Below are positions 56,665 to 64,000 of a DNA stretch of 64,000 nucleotides, piece by piece. Position numbers and translations under genes: made by a program. Within the stretch, counting starts at the first letter, position 1; each line of letters opens with the position of its first letter. The notes below the pieces were generated by a model that was not told the origin of the DNA, searched no databases, and saw nothing but the letters and a program-made list of their open reading frames with translations. The stretch comes from CBDCYS01 sp965224215 (lineage in GTDB: Bacteria; Acidobacteriota; Terriglobia; Bryobacterales; UBA6623), in the NCBI GenBank assembly GCA_965224215.1, contig CBDCYS010000052.1, positions 1-64,000 of the forward strand. Reading direction: 5' to 3'.

Positions 56665-56947
56665 GTCCCGGGCCTGATTCCATTTGGCATTCGATGCCGC
56701 CTTCCTTTTTCGCTCGGGAGGGAGTTCGCGGCTGACAGCCGACACACGAGCGGTCGGCAGGCGGCTCGTTCCGGTGATCCCCTTTCCCTCATATAAGTCC
56801 TGCTCTCCGATCGGCCCGGAGCAGTCCAGGGCGCGCCGAGCGCGGCGAAGCGAACCCTTGACGGCGAGGACCGATCTGGAATCCTGCCAGCAGAGGGAAA
56901 GGGATTCGCTGCTCGCAGCGGTCTGCTAAGATTCGCATTTCTCAGCG
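56665..56947. other. Non-coding stretch before the IS110 gene end
   Basis: No gene supported. It may include the non-coding right end of the IS110 element encoded leftwards from 58054. Confidence 0.4.
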
Positions 56948-58054
56948 CTAGCCTGCCGCTCGCGGGTTCGTCTGGTAAAACGGATCGAAGTCCACATCCT
57001 GACGCCACAGCAGATGCATCAGCACAGCCAGTTTGCGCGCCACCGCCACGATCGCTTTGCGCTTCGCGCAAGGGCCGCCGCGTGCCGCCAATCCCAGTCC
57101 CCAGCGCCGCAAGTCCGAATCTTCCCCGTGATATCCCAGAATGTATTGCGAACATTGCACCAGCAGTCGCCGCAATAATCGGTCACCGCTTTTGGTAATA
57201 CTCAACTGCGGTGAGCGTTCGCCCGAGTCGCGACGCTGGGGCCGCAGCCCCATGCGGGGTCCGGCGTCTCGACTGCTCCCGAGCCGCTGCGGATCGTTGT
57301 CCAGATTCAACACGAATGCCAGCGAGGTGATCGGTCCCACTCCGCGGATCGAGCGTAAACCTTGCGTGGCGGGATATTTTCCCTCCGCCAGCTTCTCGAT
57401 ATGTTTGTCATAGCGGAGGATTGCGGCGCTGACGTGTTGGATCACCTCGAGCAACGGCTCGAGCGCGACACGCAGCTCGTCGGGCAACTGGGGACTGGCT
57501 TTCTTTACGAAGGCCTCGCTGCTCGAAGCCGGCAAGCGGCCCCCGAAACTCTTCACGGTGCCGCGCACGCTGTTGATCAGTTTCGTGCGTGTCTCGACCA
57601 GGGTTTCCCGCGCTTTCAGCACGGCGCGGTCGCATTGGATGGCCAGCGAACGGGGCTCGACGGCGTTCAGCATCTCGGGCATCCGCAGCCCCAACTCGGC
57701 CAGCCGTTCGGCGTCGCTGCGATCGTCCTTCGACAGCGATTGGGTGATCAGCGCCAGGCGGTGCGTGTCGGCCATCAGCGGCTCGTGCCCCAGCCGCTCG
57801 AGCAAGCGGTAGATCCAGTTGGCGTGGCAGCCGGCTTCGAGCACCACCCGCATCGCGGCCCAGCCGCCGAAGTAGCGCTCGAACGCTGCCGGCGAGGTGC
57901 TCAGCTTCTTGCGCTCGACGATGTTGCCGTCCAGATCGATCAAGCAGACATGGCTGTGCTTATCGCCCAGATCCACCCCGGCTACGACGTTTAGGCCTTG
58001 TTCGATCATCTTTTGCTTCGACACTTCTCTGAAAGTTTTGCTATTGTTTTTCAT
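56948..58054 (-). CDS. IS110-family transposase (IS1111-like)
   Basis: 368 residues; N-terminal DEDD half VVAGVDLGDKHSHVCLIDLD, VVLEAGCHANWIYRLLERLG and LSKDDRSDAERLAELG; C-terminal half LRSIRGVGPITSLAFVLNLD and SSRDAGPRMGLRPQRRDSGE, RSPQLSITKSGDRLLRRLLV. AAAAAAAGGAGATGACG gives a strong RBS. Different subgroup from the copy at 6160. The upstream region (58055-58150) has stable hairpins that may belong to an element-encoded guide RNA. Confidence 0.92.
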   Translation of the reverse strand: MKNNSKTFREVSKQKMIEQGLNVVAGVDLGDKHSHVCLIDLDGNIVERKKLSTSPAAFERYFGGWAAMRVVLEAGCHANWIYRLLERLGHEPLMADTHRLALITQSLSKDDRSDAERLAELGLRMPEMLNAVEPRSLAIQCDRAVLKARETLVETRTKLINSVRGTVKSFGGRLPASSSEAFVKKASPQLPDELRVALEPLLEVIQHVSAAILRYDKHIEKLAEGKYPATQGLRSIRGVGPITSLAFVLNLDNDPQRLGSSRDAGPRMGLRPQRRDSGERSPQLSITKSGDRLLRRLLVQCSQYILGYHGEDSDLRRWGLGLAARGGPCAKRKAIVAVARKLAVLMHLLWRQDVDFDPFYQTNPRAAG

Positions 58055-58203
58055 GGCTCGTCATCTCCTTTTTTTCTTAGTGGAAAAAACCTGGGATCGC
58101 CACCGCAGGCGGCGAAGCCCGTTTGGGGAGTTTAGCTCACTCCCCGGATGACGAATCTCCTCATTTCATCTCTGTCCGATCACCGAGTGGCTTCATCGGA
58201 AAT

Positions 58204-58956
58204 TCAGCCGTCGACGATTCGGCCGTCGTGCATATGTACCATTCTGTCGGTACAGAAGCTGGCGGCTTCCGGGTTGTGCGTGATCATCAGAATGGTTTGG
58301 CCGAAGCGCTGATTGAGTTCCTTGAGGGTATTGAGAACCGTCTCGGAGTTTTGTGAGTCGAGGTTTCCGGTGGGTTCGTCGGCCAGCAGAATCCGGGGGC
58401 GATTGACGATGGCTCGGGCGATCGCTACCCGCTGCTGTTCGCCTCCCGAAAGGGCGTAAGGCTTGTGGTGAAGGCGATTCGAGATCCCGAGGATCTTCAG
58501 GACGTCCTCAAAATCTTTGTCCTCACCGCGATTCCCCGCGATGTCTTTCGCAATCGCGATATTCTCGGCGGCGCTGAGAGTCGGCAGTAAGTTGAATCGC
58601 TGGAAAACAAAGCCGACTTCCTTTCTGCGCATGGTGGTGCGCTGGGAGTCGGTCATGGTGGCCAGGTCGGTTCCCGCGACTTTGACGTGGCCGCCGGTCG
58701 GCGGCGTCAGGCCCCCGATGATATGAAATAGAGTGGACTTTCCGGAACCCGACGGTCCGAGAATGGCCACGAATTCACCCGGCTGGGCTTCCAGGTCGAC
58801 TCCGCGCAGGGCAGGGACGTCGACTCCCCCCATGTGGTAAATCTTCGTCAACCCGACGGCGTCAATGATCGGCTCCCCGCCTGGCTTAGAAACTTCAGGC
58901 TTAGTGGCGCTCGGTTTTGTGGCGCTTGACTCGGTAGTGGTCGGTTCAGTAGGCAC
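58204..58956 (-). CDS. ABC transporter ATP-binding protein (MacB/LolD type)
   Basis: 250 residues. Walker A LGPSGSGKSTLFH, Q-loop FVFQRFNLLPTLSAAENIA, signature ALSGGEQQRVAIARA, Walker B ILLADEPTGNLD and H-loop MITHNPEAASF. The NLLP/LSGGEQQRVA set is typical of the MacB/LolD group that powers lipoprotein or peptide export. It sits 12 bases after the permease gene. Low-complexity STTE/SATKP-rich N-terminal tail. Confidence 0.93.
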   Translation of the reverse strand: MPTEPTTTESSATKPSATKPEVSKPGGEPIIDAVGLTKIYHMGGVDVPALRGVDLEAQPGEFVAILGPSGSGKSTLFHIIGGLTPPTGGHVKVAGTDLATMTDSQRTTMRRKEVGFVFQRFNLLPTLSAAENIAIAKDIAGNRGEDKDFEDVLKILGISNRLHHKPYALSGGEQQRVAIARAIVNRPRILLADEPTGNLDSQNSETVLNTLKELNQRFGQTILMITHNPEAASFCTDRMVHMHDGRIVDG

Positions 58957-58968
58957 AGGTTTTCTCTA

Positions 58969-60066
58969 TCAGTCGTAGGAGAGAGCTTCAATAGGATCTT
59001 GGCGAGCCGCTTTTGTGGCGGGGTAAAAGGCCCCCAGTGTTGATCCGATCACGGCGATGAGCGCGCCCCAGAACAACCATTCCGGCAGGATCAACACCGT
59101 GATTAGGGGGTAATACGCTGCGATGGCCGCCTGGGCGCTATAGCTGAAGCCGTAGCCTGCCAGGATTCCGGCCGCGCACACCAAGATGGTTTCGCGCATG
59201 ACGATGCGGATGATGTAGGTGCGGGAAGCTCCCATGGACTTTAGGATTCCGATCTCGCGTGTGCGTTCGAGGATCGAGGTATACATGGACAACAGCACCA
59301 CCATGAACCCGATGATGACCGCGACACCCATGATGACATTGATGAATTGCGACGCCATCGAGCGCAGATCGGCCGAGGCTTGAGAAAGCAAATCCTCGAG
59401 CGCATAGATGGGGTAGGTTGGCAGTATGGCCTTGATCTTCGCGATCACCTGCTCGGTGTTAGCCGGATCGTGGAGCTTGAGATAGACCTGGCTGAGCTTT
59501 CCTTGCCAGCCCATTAGCTCCTGCATCGTTTCGATGGGGATGAAGATGCGGGACATCTTGCCCGTTTCGACAATCCCCGTGATATGAAACTTGTGGTTGA
59601 GCAGATGCAGTTCGTCGCCGGTCTTGACCTTCTTGTACTTGGCGTACACTTCATCGACGATGGCGTCGTAGGGGCCTTGCATGGGGCCGCCTTCGAAGTA
59701 GCGAATAGCACCCGCCATTTGTTCGAAACGTTCCCAGTCGACGCCGGTGACGGTTTGAAGATTGCCCATCGAAGTCAGCGTCGTCCCCGTGGCGATCTCG
59801 ATTTCGGGGAACGTCTGCGCCAGCTTCTCGACCAGTTTGTCTGATATGTCGGCCGTGCTGAGGGTCATCGCCGCGCTGCTGGTGGAGGGGCGAATGACAA
59901 TGTCGGCCCCGACGCCGCGGCTGCGTTGCTGCGATTCCCACAGCAAGCCCTCCGAGACCCCGACGATCATCAGAATCATCGTCACTTCCACGGCGACGGC
60001 AAGCACGCTGAGGGCGGTTCGAATAGGCCGATGCAGCAGGTTCTGCACCACAATGCGATTGATCAT
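58969..60066 (-). CDS. ABC transporter permease (FtsX/MacB family)
   Basis: 365 residues: one N-terminal helix (ALSVLAVAVEVTMILMIVGV), a periplasmic domain (about residues 35-245) and three C-terminal helices of the FtsX type (INVIMGVAVIIGFMVVLLSM, CAAGILAGYGFSYSAQAAIA, WLFWGALIAVIGSTLGAFYP). The TREIGILKSMGASRTYIIRI coupling segment contacts the ATPase. Start overlaps the stop of the upstream lipoprotein by four bases. Likely mechanotransmission or lipoprotein-related exporter. Confidence 0.92.
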   Translation of the reverse strand: MINRIVVQNLLHRPIRTALSVLAVAVEVTMILMIVGVSEGLLWESQQRSRGVGADIVIRPSTSSAAMTLSTADISDKLVEKLAQTFPEIEIATGTTLTSMGNLQTVTGVDWERFEQMAGAIRYFEGGPMQGPYDAIVDEVYAKYKKVKTGDELHLLNHKFHITGIVETGKMSRIFIPIETMQELMGWQGKLSQVYLKLHDPANTEQVIAKIKAILPTYPIYALEDLLSQASADLRSMASQFINVIMGVAVIIGFMVVLLSMYTSILERTREIGILKSMGASRTYIIRIVMRETILVCAAGILAGYGFSYSAQAAIAAYYPLITVLILPEWLFWGALIAVIGSTLGAFYPATKAARQDPIEALSYD

Positions 60067-61067
60067 GGGGCGGGCTTTCCTTGATCTGCTGGCTCAGGGC
60101 TGTGACCTGGCTCAGGGTTGCGGTCTGGCTCAGGGTTATGATCTGGCTCGGGGCTGCGGTCTAGCTCAGGGTTGTCCCCTATCCGTTCGACGTCCGTGCC
60201 TTTGGGAGGTTCCAAATCGAATCCTTTTTCGGGAATGTTCTGATTCAATCCCGCCTTGTCGATTCGAACTTCAAGGTCATATCCATCCTTGGGGCGGGAC
60301 AGAAAAATCGTTCCCGGAAACGGCAGTGACCCATCCAGCGCCCAAGAGCTGTAGTAGACATCGGTGACCAAATCAGCGTTCGCATCGAATATTTGTTGCC
60401 GCATGATTTCCGACCCAGCCAGGTCAAACCACAGCTTGCGGGAAAGGCTGAGCTTGCCTCCGGCACCGTTTTTTAGCAAATGGACAATCTGATAGGGGGC
60501 GTTGCCTTCCAGCTTGTTTTCCAGGAACCGATACTTTTCATTTTCGCGTGGCGGGTCAATCAGCAGGGCCTCAAGAATGTGCTGCGGACGAACCCGGTCG
60601 GCCCTGTTCTCCGACGTTGACTCCGACTGGGCGTTGCCCAAGAGAAACCTTTTCTTTTGGGGTATGTGGACCTTGAACATCCTGCCGTCCGAGACCATGT
60701 CAAAGGCCGTGGTTTTGACGACGGGTAGCTCCGCGATCGTGCGAATCGATGAGGGCCGCCGGATCAAGACGAATCCACGCACTTCCGTGAAATTCCGGAT
60801 CTTCCTTGCATCTTCCGATTTCGATTGCCCGTCGAGGGCCACGGAAAGCCGCAGGTCGACGGTCGATCTCATGGTTTGAATGTCGGCGAAGACCCGCAGT
60901 TTTTCGGTTAATTCATCGAGCGTTGCTGTTCGCAGAGCGACCGGCTGCAGTTTCTCCGTTCGCGTGCGGACAATGCAAGCCGTCGTGGTCCCAATACACA
61001 CCAAGAGCGCTAATAAAACGAGCGAAGACCTGGCTGTCGGGGGAGAAATACGGGAGGGGTGGTCCAA
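60063..61067 (-). CDS. LolA-like outer-membrane lipoprotein-handling protein
   Basis: 334 residues. Lipoprotein signal (SLVLLALLVCIGTTTACIVR). The main domain (LDELTEKLRVFADIQTMRST to IRIDKAGLNQNIPEKGFDLE region) resembles LolA/LolB-type folds that carry lipoproteins. The C-terminus consists of six-residue tandem repeats of the type PEPDRN/PEPDHN/PEPGHS (encoded at about 60080-60175). First gene of an operon with the permease and ATPase, suggesting a common export pathway. Confidence 0.75.
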   Translation of the reverse strand: MDHPSRISPPTARSSLVLLALLVCIGTTTACIVRTRTEKLQPVALRTATLDELTEKLRVFADIQTMRSTVDLRLSVALDGQSKSEDARKIRNFTEVRGFVLIRRPSSIRTIAELPVVKTTAFDMVSDGRMFKVHIPQKKRFLLGNAQSESTSENRADRVRPQHILEALLIDPPRENEKYRFLENKLEGNAPYQIVHLLKNGAGGKLSLSRKLWFDLAGSEIMRQQIFDANADLVTDVYYSSWALDGSLPFPGTIFLSRPKDGYDLEVRIDKAGLNQNIPEKGFDLEPPKGTDVERIGDNPELDRSPEPDHNPEPDRNPEPGHSPEPADQGKPAP

Positions 61068-61200
61068 CCCCTTGATTATACCAATGAGTCTGGAAACGGC
61101 CCGAAGCTTGGTTTCTCGTTCCCCGCAAGTTAGACGGTATGATTCGGCTTGGTACAGGAAAGACCGAAGATAGGCTCGTGGTCGGGTTCGATCCGGCGGG

Positions 61201-61614
61201 CTAGCGTCTGGATGAGGCGGAGCCGTTTAGCGCGGCAACGGATGACTCTTGTTCAAGCGCTTTTATCTCGTCCTCGAAACTCGCCACGTCGAATGTCTCT
61301 GGATCAAAGGATTCGGACCGGTCCACCAATTCACTGAACGGGACAAACCGGATTTCGAGAGCTACGTCGAATGCCGAAGCGAGACGGAGAAGGGTTTCGA
61401 TATTTAGTTTGCGCTCTCCGGGCGATTCAATCTCGGAGATTCGCGGTTGAGACATCTTCGCTTTCTCTGCAAGCGCCAATTGCGTCATGTTGTCGCGGCT
61501 TTTGCGAAGCGCTCGGATCTCAAAAGGCAAGCTGACGCGAATCTGTGAGTCTACATAGGCGTCACGATACTGCTTCTCCCCCAATTCACGGGTCAGTGAT
61601 GAGTTGATATTCAC
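61201..61614 (-). CDS. XRE-family antitoxin (HigA-like)
   Basis: Start at GTG 61614 (VNINSSLTRELGEKQYRDAY), chosen because the frame upstream is the toxin read out of phase. Contains a helix-turn-helix (TQLALAEKAKMSQPRISEIE, then SPGERKLNIETLLRLASAF) followed by an acidic tail. It would bind and silence the toxin and repress their common promoter. Overlaps the toxin 3' end by about 29 bases, as usual for HigBA pairs. Confidence 0.82.
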   Translation of the reverse strand: MNINSSLTRELGEKQYRDAYVDSQIRVSLPFEIRALRKSRDNMTQLALAEKAKMSQPRISEIESPGERKLNIETLLRLASAFDVALEIRFVPFSELVDRSESFDPETFDVASFEDEIKALEQESSVAALNGSASSRR

Positions 61615-61987
61615 AATAAGTAGCCCTTCCTTGTTCAATATCCCTCCGCCTGCGCAGTGCGGTTTCCAGTGCATCTGGCGGGTCATATTTTCGTTCGTTA
61701 TGAGTGCAACCAACTAACATCAAATTCTCGAGTTCCCCCTGGTGGTATCCAAAAATCCGATGCGGGGTGCGTCCGGATTTCCAGCGTAACTCCGACAGGC
61801 CGCGCTAGCGTTCCCCTTTCAAGTTGTCAATGACGGGGTATTCCCATTCCCGCAGCTTGACGAGGTTTTTCAAGAACGTATCCAAGTCGGCCCGAGGGCG
61901 ACCGATTGCTAGGTCGCGTTTGCGCCAATCGTCCATGGCTTTTCGGCCCATCGGCGAGACGTATTGGTGTAGCCGCCACAAGATCAT
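61586..61987 (-). pseudogene. HigB/Gp49-like toxin with an in-frame stop
   Basis: The frame from 61987 reads WRLHQYVSPMGRKAMDDWRK, then PRADLDTFLKNLVKLREWEY and a KGER followed by TAG at 61805-61807. Directly after the stop the frame continues RGLSELRWKSGRTPHRIFGY and HQGELENLMLVGCTHNERKY to a TGA at 61586. The whole matches the phage-derived Gp49/HigB family of ribosome-dependent mRNA nucleases; only the stop is out of place. The toxin is therefore probably inactive. Confidence 0.78.
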
Positions 61988-62014
61988 AATATATGATTTA
62001 TCGTATATCGTCAA
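61985..62014 (-). promoter_or_regulatory. Candidate promoter with operator-like palindrome for the TA locus
   Basis: Leftward TTGACG (62014-62009) and TATTAT (61991-61986) with a 17-base spacer. The spacer holds an imperfect palindrome TATACGATAAATCATATA, a plausible site for autoregulation by the antitoxin. The -10 overlaps the first ATG of the toxin, so the real toxin start may be slightly downstream. Confidence 0.4.
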
Positions 62015-62180
62015 GCCGATGCGGTTTTACAAACTGATTGCGGCATGAGCACTCCGTGATTGCATTGTCGATGCCGCGTCGACCCGAAATCGACCGGACA
62101 GGTCAACTGACCGGCCAGACTCTCTGGCGTCCAAGAACGAGTGGTTGACGTGGTCGACGCGGTGGGTATATCGTTTGACC

Positions 62181-63131
62181 ATGACCCGCAAAGAATTTCT
62201 TGCAACTCCTTTGTTGACCGCAGCTGTGGCTAGCGCCGCCAAGACCTCTTCCTATACACCGAAACGTGTCAATAAGGCCGTCGAGTTGCTGGCGGCAGGC
62301 CAGCCGATTTACTACGGCGGCGGACACGGTGGCTACGAAGAGGGTAAGAAAGCCGCGCAAACCCATGCCGACTATCTCAACTACGAAATGGAACACGGCG
62401 CGCTCGACTTTACGGCGCTGCGTGGATTCATGAAAGGCCTGGTCGACGGTGGTCCGACCAAGAGCGGTCATCGCACGCCGGGCGTTATCGCGACGCTTCC
62501 CGTATTGGGAATTGACGAGATGCATATGAGGGCCAATTTCTGGGTGGTGCAGCAAGCGCTGGCCTGCGGTATTCACGGCATCCTTCTTTGCCACGCTCGC
62601 GAGCCGGAGGCGATCAAGTGGATGGTGCGCGCGGCGCGTTATCCGCATGCCAAACCGGTCGTTTCTGAACTTGGCGAAGGACTGCTCGGCAACGGCAGCC
62701 AGGGCTATGCGTCTGGGATCTGGGGAGTTTCAAGGGAAGAATATCAGCGAAAGGCAGACCCTTGGCCGCTCAATCCTGATGGAGAATTCCTGCTCGGGTT
62801 GAAGGTCGAGGATAAGTACTGTCTCGCCAACGCCGAGAAGGTGACCGCGGTTCCCGGGATTGGATTCGCCGAATGGGGCCCGGGCGACATGGGTATGTCG
62901 CTCAACCTTCCTGACGGCCACGGTCCGAATAGGTCGCTGCATCCGGAGATGCGGGCCGCTCGGGCTCGGGTTCGTGATGCCTGCAAGGCGAACAAGATCG
63001 CTTTCCTCAACACCGTTCGCGAGAACGACGTCGAGGAAATGATCAAAGAGGGCATCATGATCGGGGCTGGGGCCTCGCCGGAAACGGCGAACAAAGGCCG
63101 CCGTTTTACGAAACGCGAAATGCCCTGGTAG
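62181..63131 (+). CDS. HpcH/HpaI aldolase family protein, exported
   Basis: Start at ATG 62181 (MTRKEFLATPLLTAAVASAA), a Sec- or Tat-like leader. The barrel carries QPIYYGGGHGGYEEG, LGIDEMHMRANFWVVQQALA, HGILLCHAREPEAIKWMVRA and VPGIGFAEWGPGDMGMSLNL, the latter two matching the family's phosphate/metal and substrate loops (E/D ligands). Such enzymes cleave 2-keto-3-deoxy acids by a metal-dependent aldol reaction. About 316 residues. Confidence 0.85.
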   Translation: MTRKEFLATPLLTAAVASAAKTSSYTPKRVNKAVELLAAGQPIYYGGGHGGYEEGKKAAQTHADYLNYEMEHGALDFTALRGFMKGLVDGGPTKSGHRTPGVIATLPVLGIDEMHMRANFWVVQQALACGIHGILLCHAREPEAIKWMVRAARYPHAKPVVSELGEGLLGNGSQGYASGIWGVSREEYQRKADPWPLNPDGEFLLGLKVEDKYCLANAEKVTAVPGIGFAEWGPGDMGMSLNLPDGHGPNRSLHPEMRAARARVRDACKANKIAFLNTVRENDVEEMIKEGIMIGAGASPETANKGRRFTKREMPW

Positions 63132-63323
63132 GCCACGGTAGAAATAAGGCTGTGGCCGATACGGGGAGGGCGTTCGGAAACGGCAAACTCGTGGCTGCGG
63201 GGCTGCAGTCAGGTTCGCTTTTTTTGCAGATCTCGCCGTCCGCGCGACCTGACACACCCGCCGTGGTGTCTTGATCCTTTCGGCGGATCTTTGCTGATTC
63301 CGTTTTAGTTTGTCCGCGCTTCC

Positions 63324-64000
63324 ATGCCCACGCTTCCCGCCGCCAGCCGCGTTCCGCTCGTAACCCTTGTTTTCGTCCTCGTGCTTTCGATTTTTTGGGT
63401 TGTTCAAGGTACGCTGACCTTTCAAAGGGCCCGTCATCATGACTTCTTGAGCTTCTACACGGGAGCCACTCTAGTAGGTCAAGGTCAGGCGGAGAGGCTC
63501 TACGACCTCGATGCTCAAAGGCCGATACAGAAAGCCCTGGCGCCGGACAACGAAGATGTCATTCCGTTTATCCGGCCGAGCTACTACGCGCTGGTCCTAG
63601 CGCCGCTCTCCTTTCTGCCGTTCGGTGCGGCCTTCTGGGTTTGGCTTGCTGTTCAAGCGGTGCTGCTGTTGCTTTGCTGGGCTTGGGCGGGCCGGTATTT
63701 CGGCTGGGACGCCATGATCTTCGGCGCCATCTATTTTCCGACGGCGGCGGGTGTTACCAATGCCCAGGATTGCGTTTTTCTTTTGGCCCTTGGCATTGGC
63801 GCCTACGTGCTGGCGGATCGAAAGCTTGATTTTTGGTGTGGCGTCGTTCTCGGGCTGGGCCTGATCAAGTTTCACCTCTTTTTCCTGCTGCCGATTGTCA
63901 TCCTTCTTCAAAGAAGATTCAGGATCTTTGCGGGATATTGCGCGGCCGCCGTCACCGCGTTAGGTATCTTTTTGGTGTTAGGCGGGTTCGGCGGCGTCGA
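63324..64000 (+). CDS. GT87-family glycosyltransferase (DUF2029), partial at window edge
   Basis: ATG 63324 opens a membrane protein (TLPAASRVPLVTLVFVLVLS) with a periplasmic DFLSFYTGATLVGQGQAERL, the Asp-containing loop of polyprenyl-phosphate-sugar transferases, followed by hydrophobic helices (PLSFLPFGAAFWVWLAVQAV, CGVVLGLGLIKFHLFFLLPI). The frame is open to the window end at residue 225, so the C-terminal half is missing here. It would use a lipid-linked sugar for cell-envelope glycans. Confidence 0.82.
   Translation, partial: MPTLPAASRVPLVTLVFVLVLSIFWVVQGTLTFQRARHHDFLSFYTGATLVGQGQAERLYDLDAQRPIQKALAPDNEDVIPFIRPSYYALVLAPLSFLPFGAAFWVWLAVQAVLLLLCWAWAGRYFGWDAMIFGAIYFPTAAGVTNAQDCVFLLALGIGAYVLADRKLDFWCGVVLGLGLIKFHLFFLLPIVILLQRRFRIFAGYCAAAVTALGIFLVLGGFGGV

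Overview
The window reads as a GC-rich bacterial chromosome segment, most likely from the Acidobacteriota and closest in style to the Bryobacterales/Solibacter group. The clues are Ser/Thr kinases fused to TolB-like, WD40 or TPR output modules, a TonB-family protein with a long N-terminal domain, a PQQ dehydrogenase with a dedicated cytochrome c, many Tat-exported Gfo/Idh-, aldolase- and DSD1-type enzymes, a GH33 sialidase, and unusually dense insertion sequences with decaying genes. Taxonomy is inferred from gene content only.

Layout. 1-5.5 kb: two leftward kinase genes, both broken. 6-16.7 kb: mobile-element cluster (IS110, IS1595, an 1800-bp IS1380 element, and two group II introns abutting end to end), then a WD40 fragment and a GMC oxidoreductase destroyed by an IS1380 remnant. 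16.9-23.2 kb: gluconate-dehydrogenase-type subunit 3, a cytochrome c/PQQ dehydrogenase pair, a second IS1595 copy and a Tat-exported DSD1-family PLP enzyme. 23.3-26.7 kb: graveyard of kinase, IS91, group II intron and resolvase fragments plus another IS1380-family transposase. 26.9-28.6 kb: a sialidase and a sialidase relic. 29-33.3 kb: small proteins, two 530-bp non-autonomous IS1380 derivatives, an IS3 orfA and tRNA-Ser(GGA). 33.4-41.1 kb: IS4 and IS1182 joined end to end, and a sodium/solute symporter gene split by an ISNCY-type element. 41.1-49.8 kb: three more 530-bp derivatives, the flagellar flbD-motA-motB cluster, an intact symporter with a tiny membrane partner, and an AAA ATPase/PIN-like nuclease pair whose nuclease gene carries one derivative. 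50-64 kb: Gfo/Idh oxidoreductase, TonB, a second 1800-bp IS1380 copy, an IS110, a lipoprotein/ABC export operon, a HigBA-like toxin-antitoxin locus, an HpcH/HpaI aldolase and the start of a GT87 glycosyltransferase.

Two themes stand out. First, an active-looking IS1380 family: two near-identical full copies, one truncated copy and five 530-bp internally deleted copies. The seven complete insertions have perfect 5-bp target duplications of form T-N3-A. Second, widespread gene decay: in-frame stops in three genes (both kinases and the toxin), single-base frameshifts in at least five, and several genes cut by elements. Part of the frameshift load could be assembly error; the in-frame stops and the IS-split genes cannot be explained by indel errors. 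The best candidate for an undescribed functional system is the ATPase + PIN pair at 47.4-49.8 kb, a possible defence module now interrupted by a mobile element.
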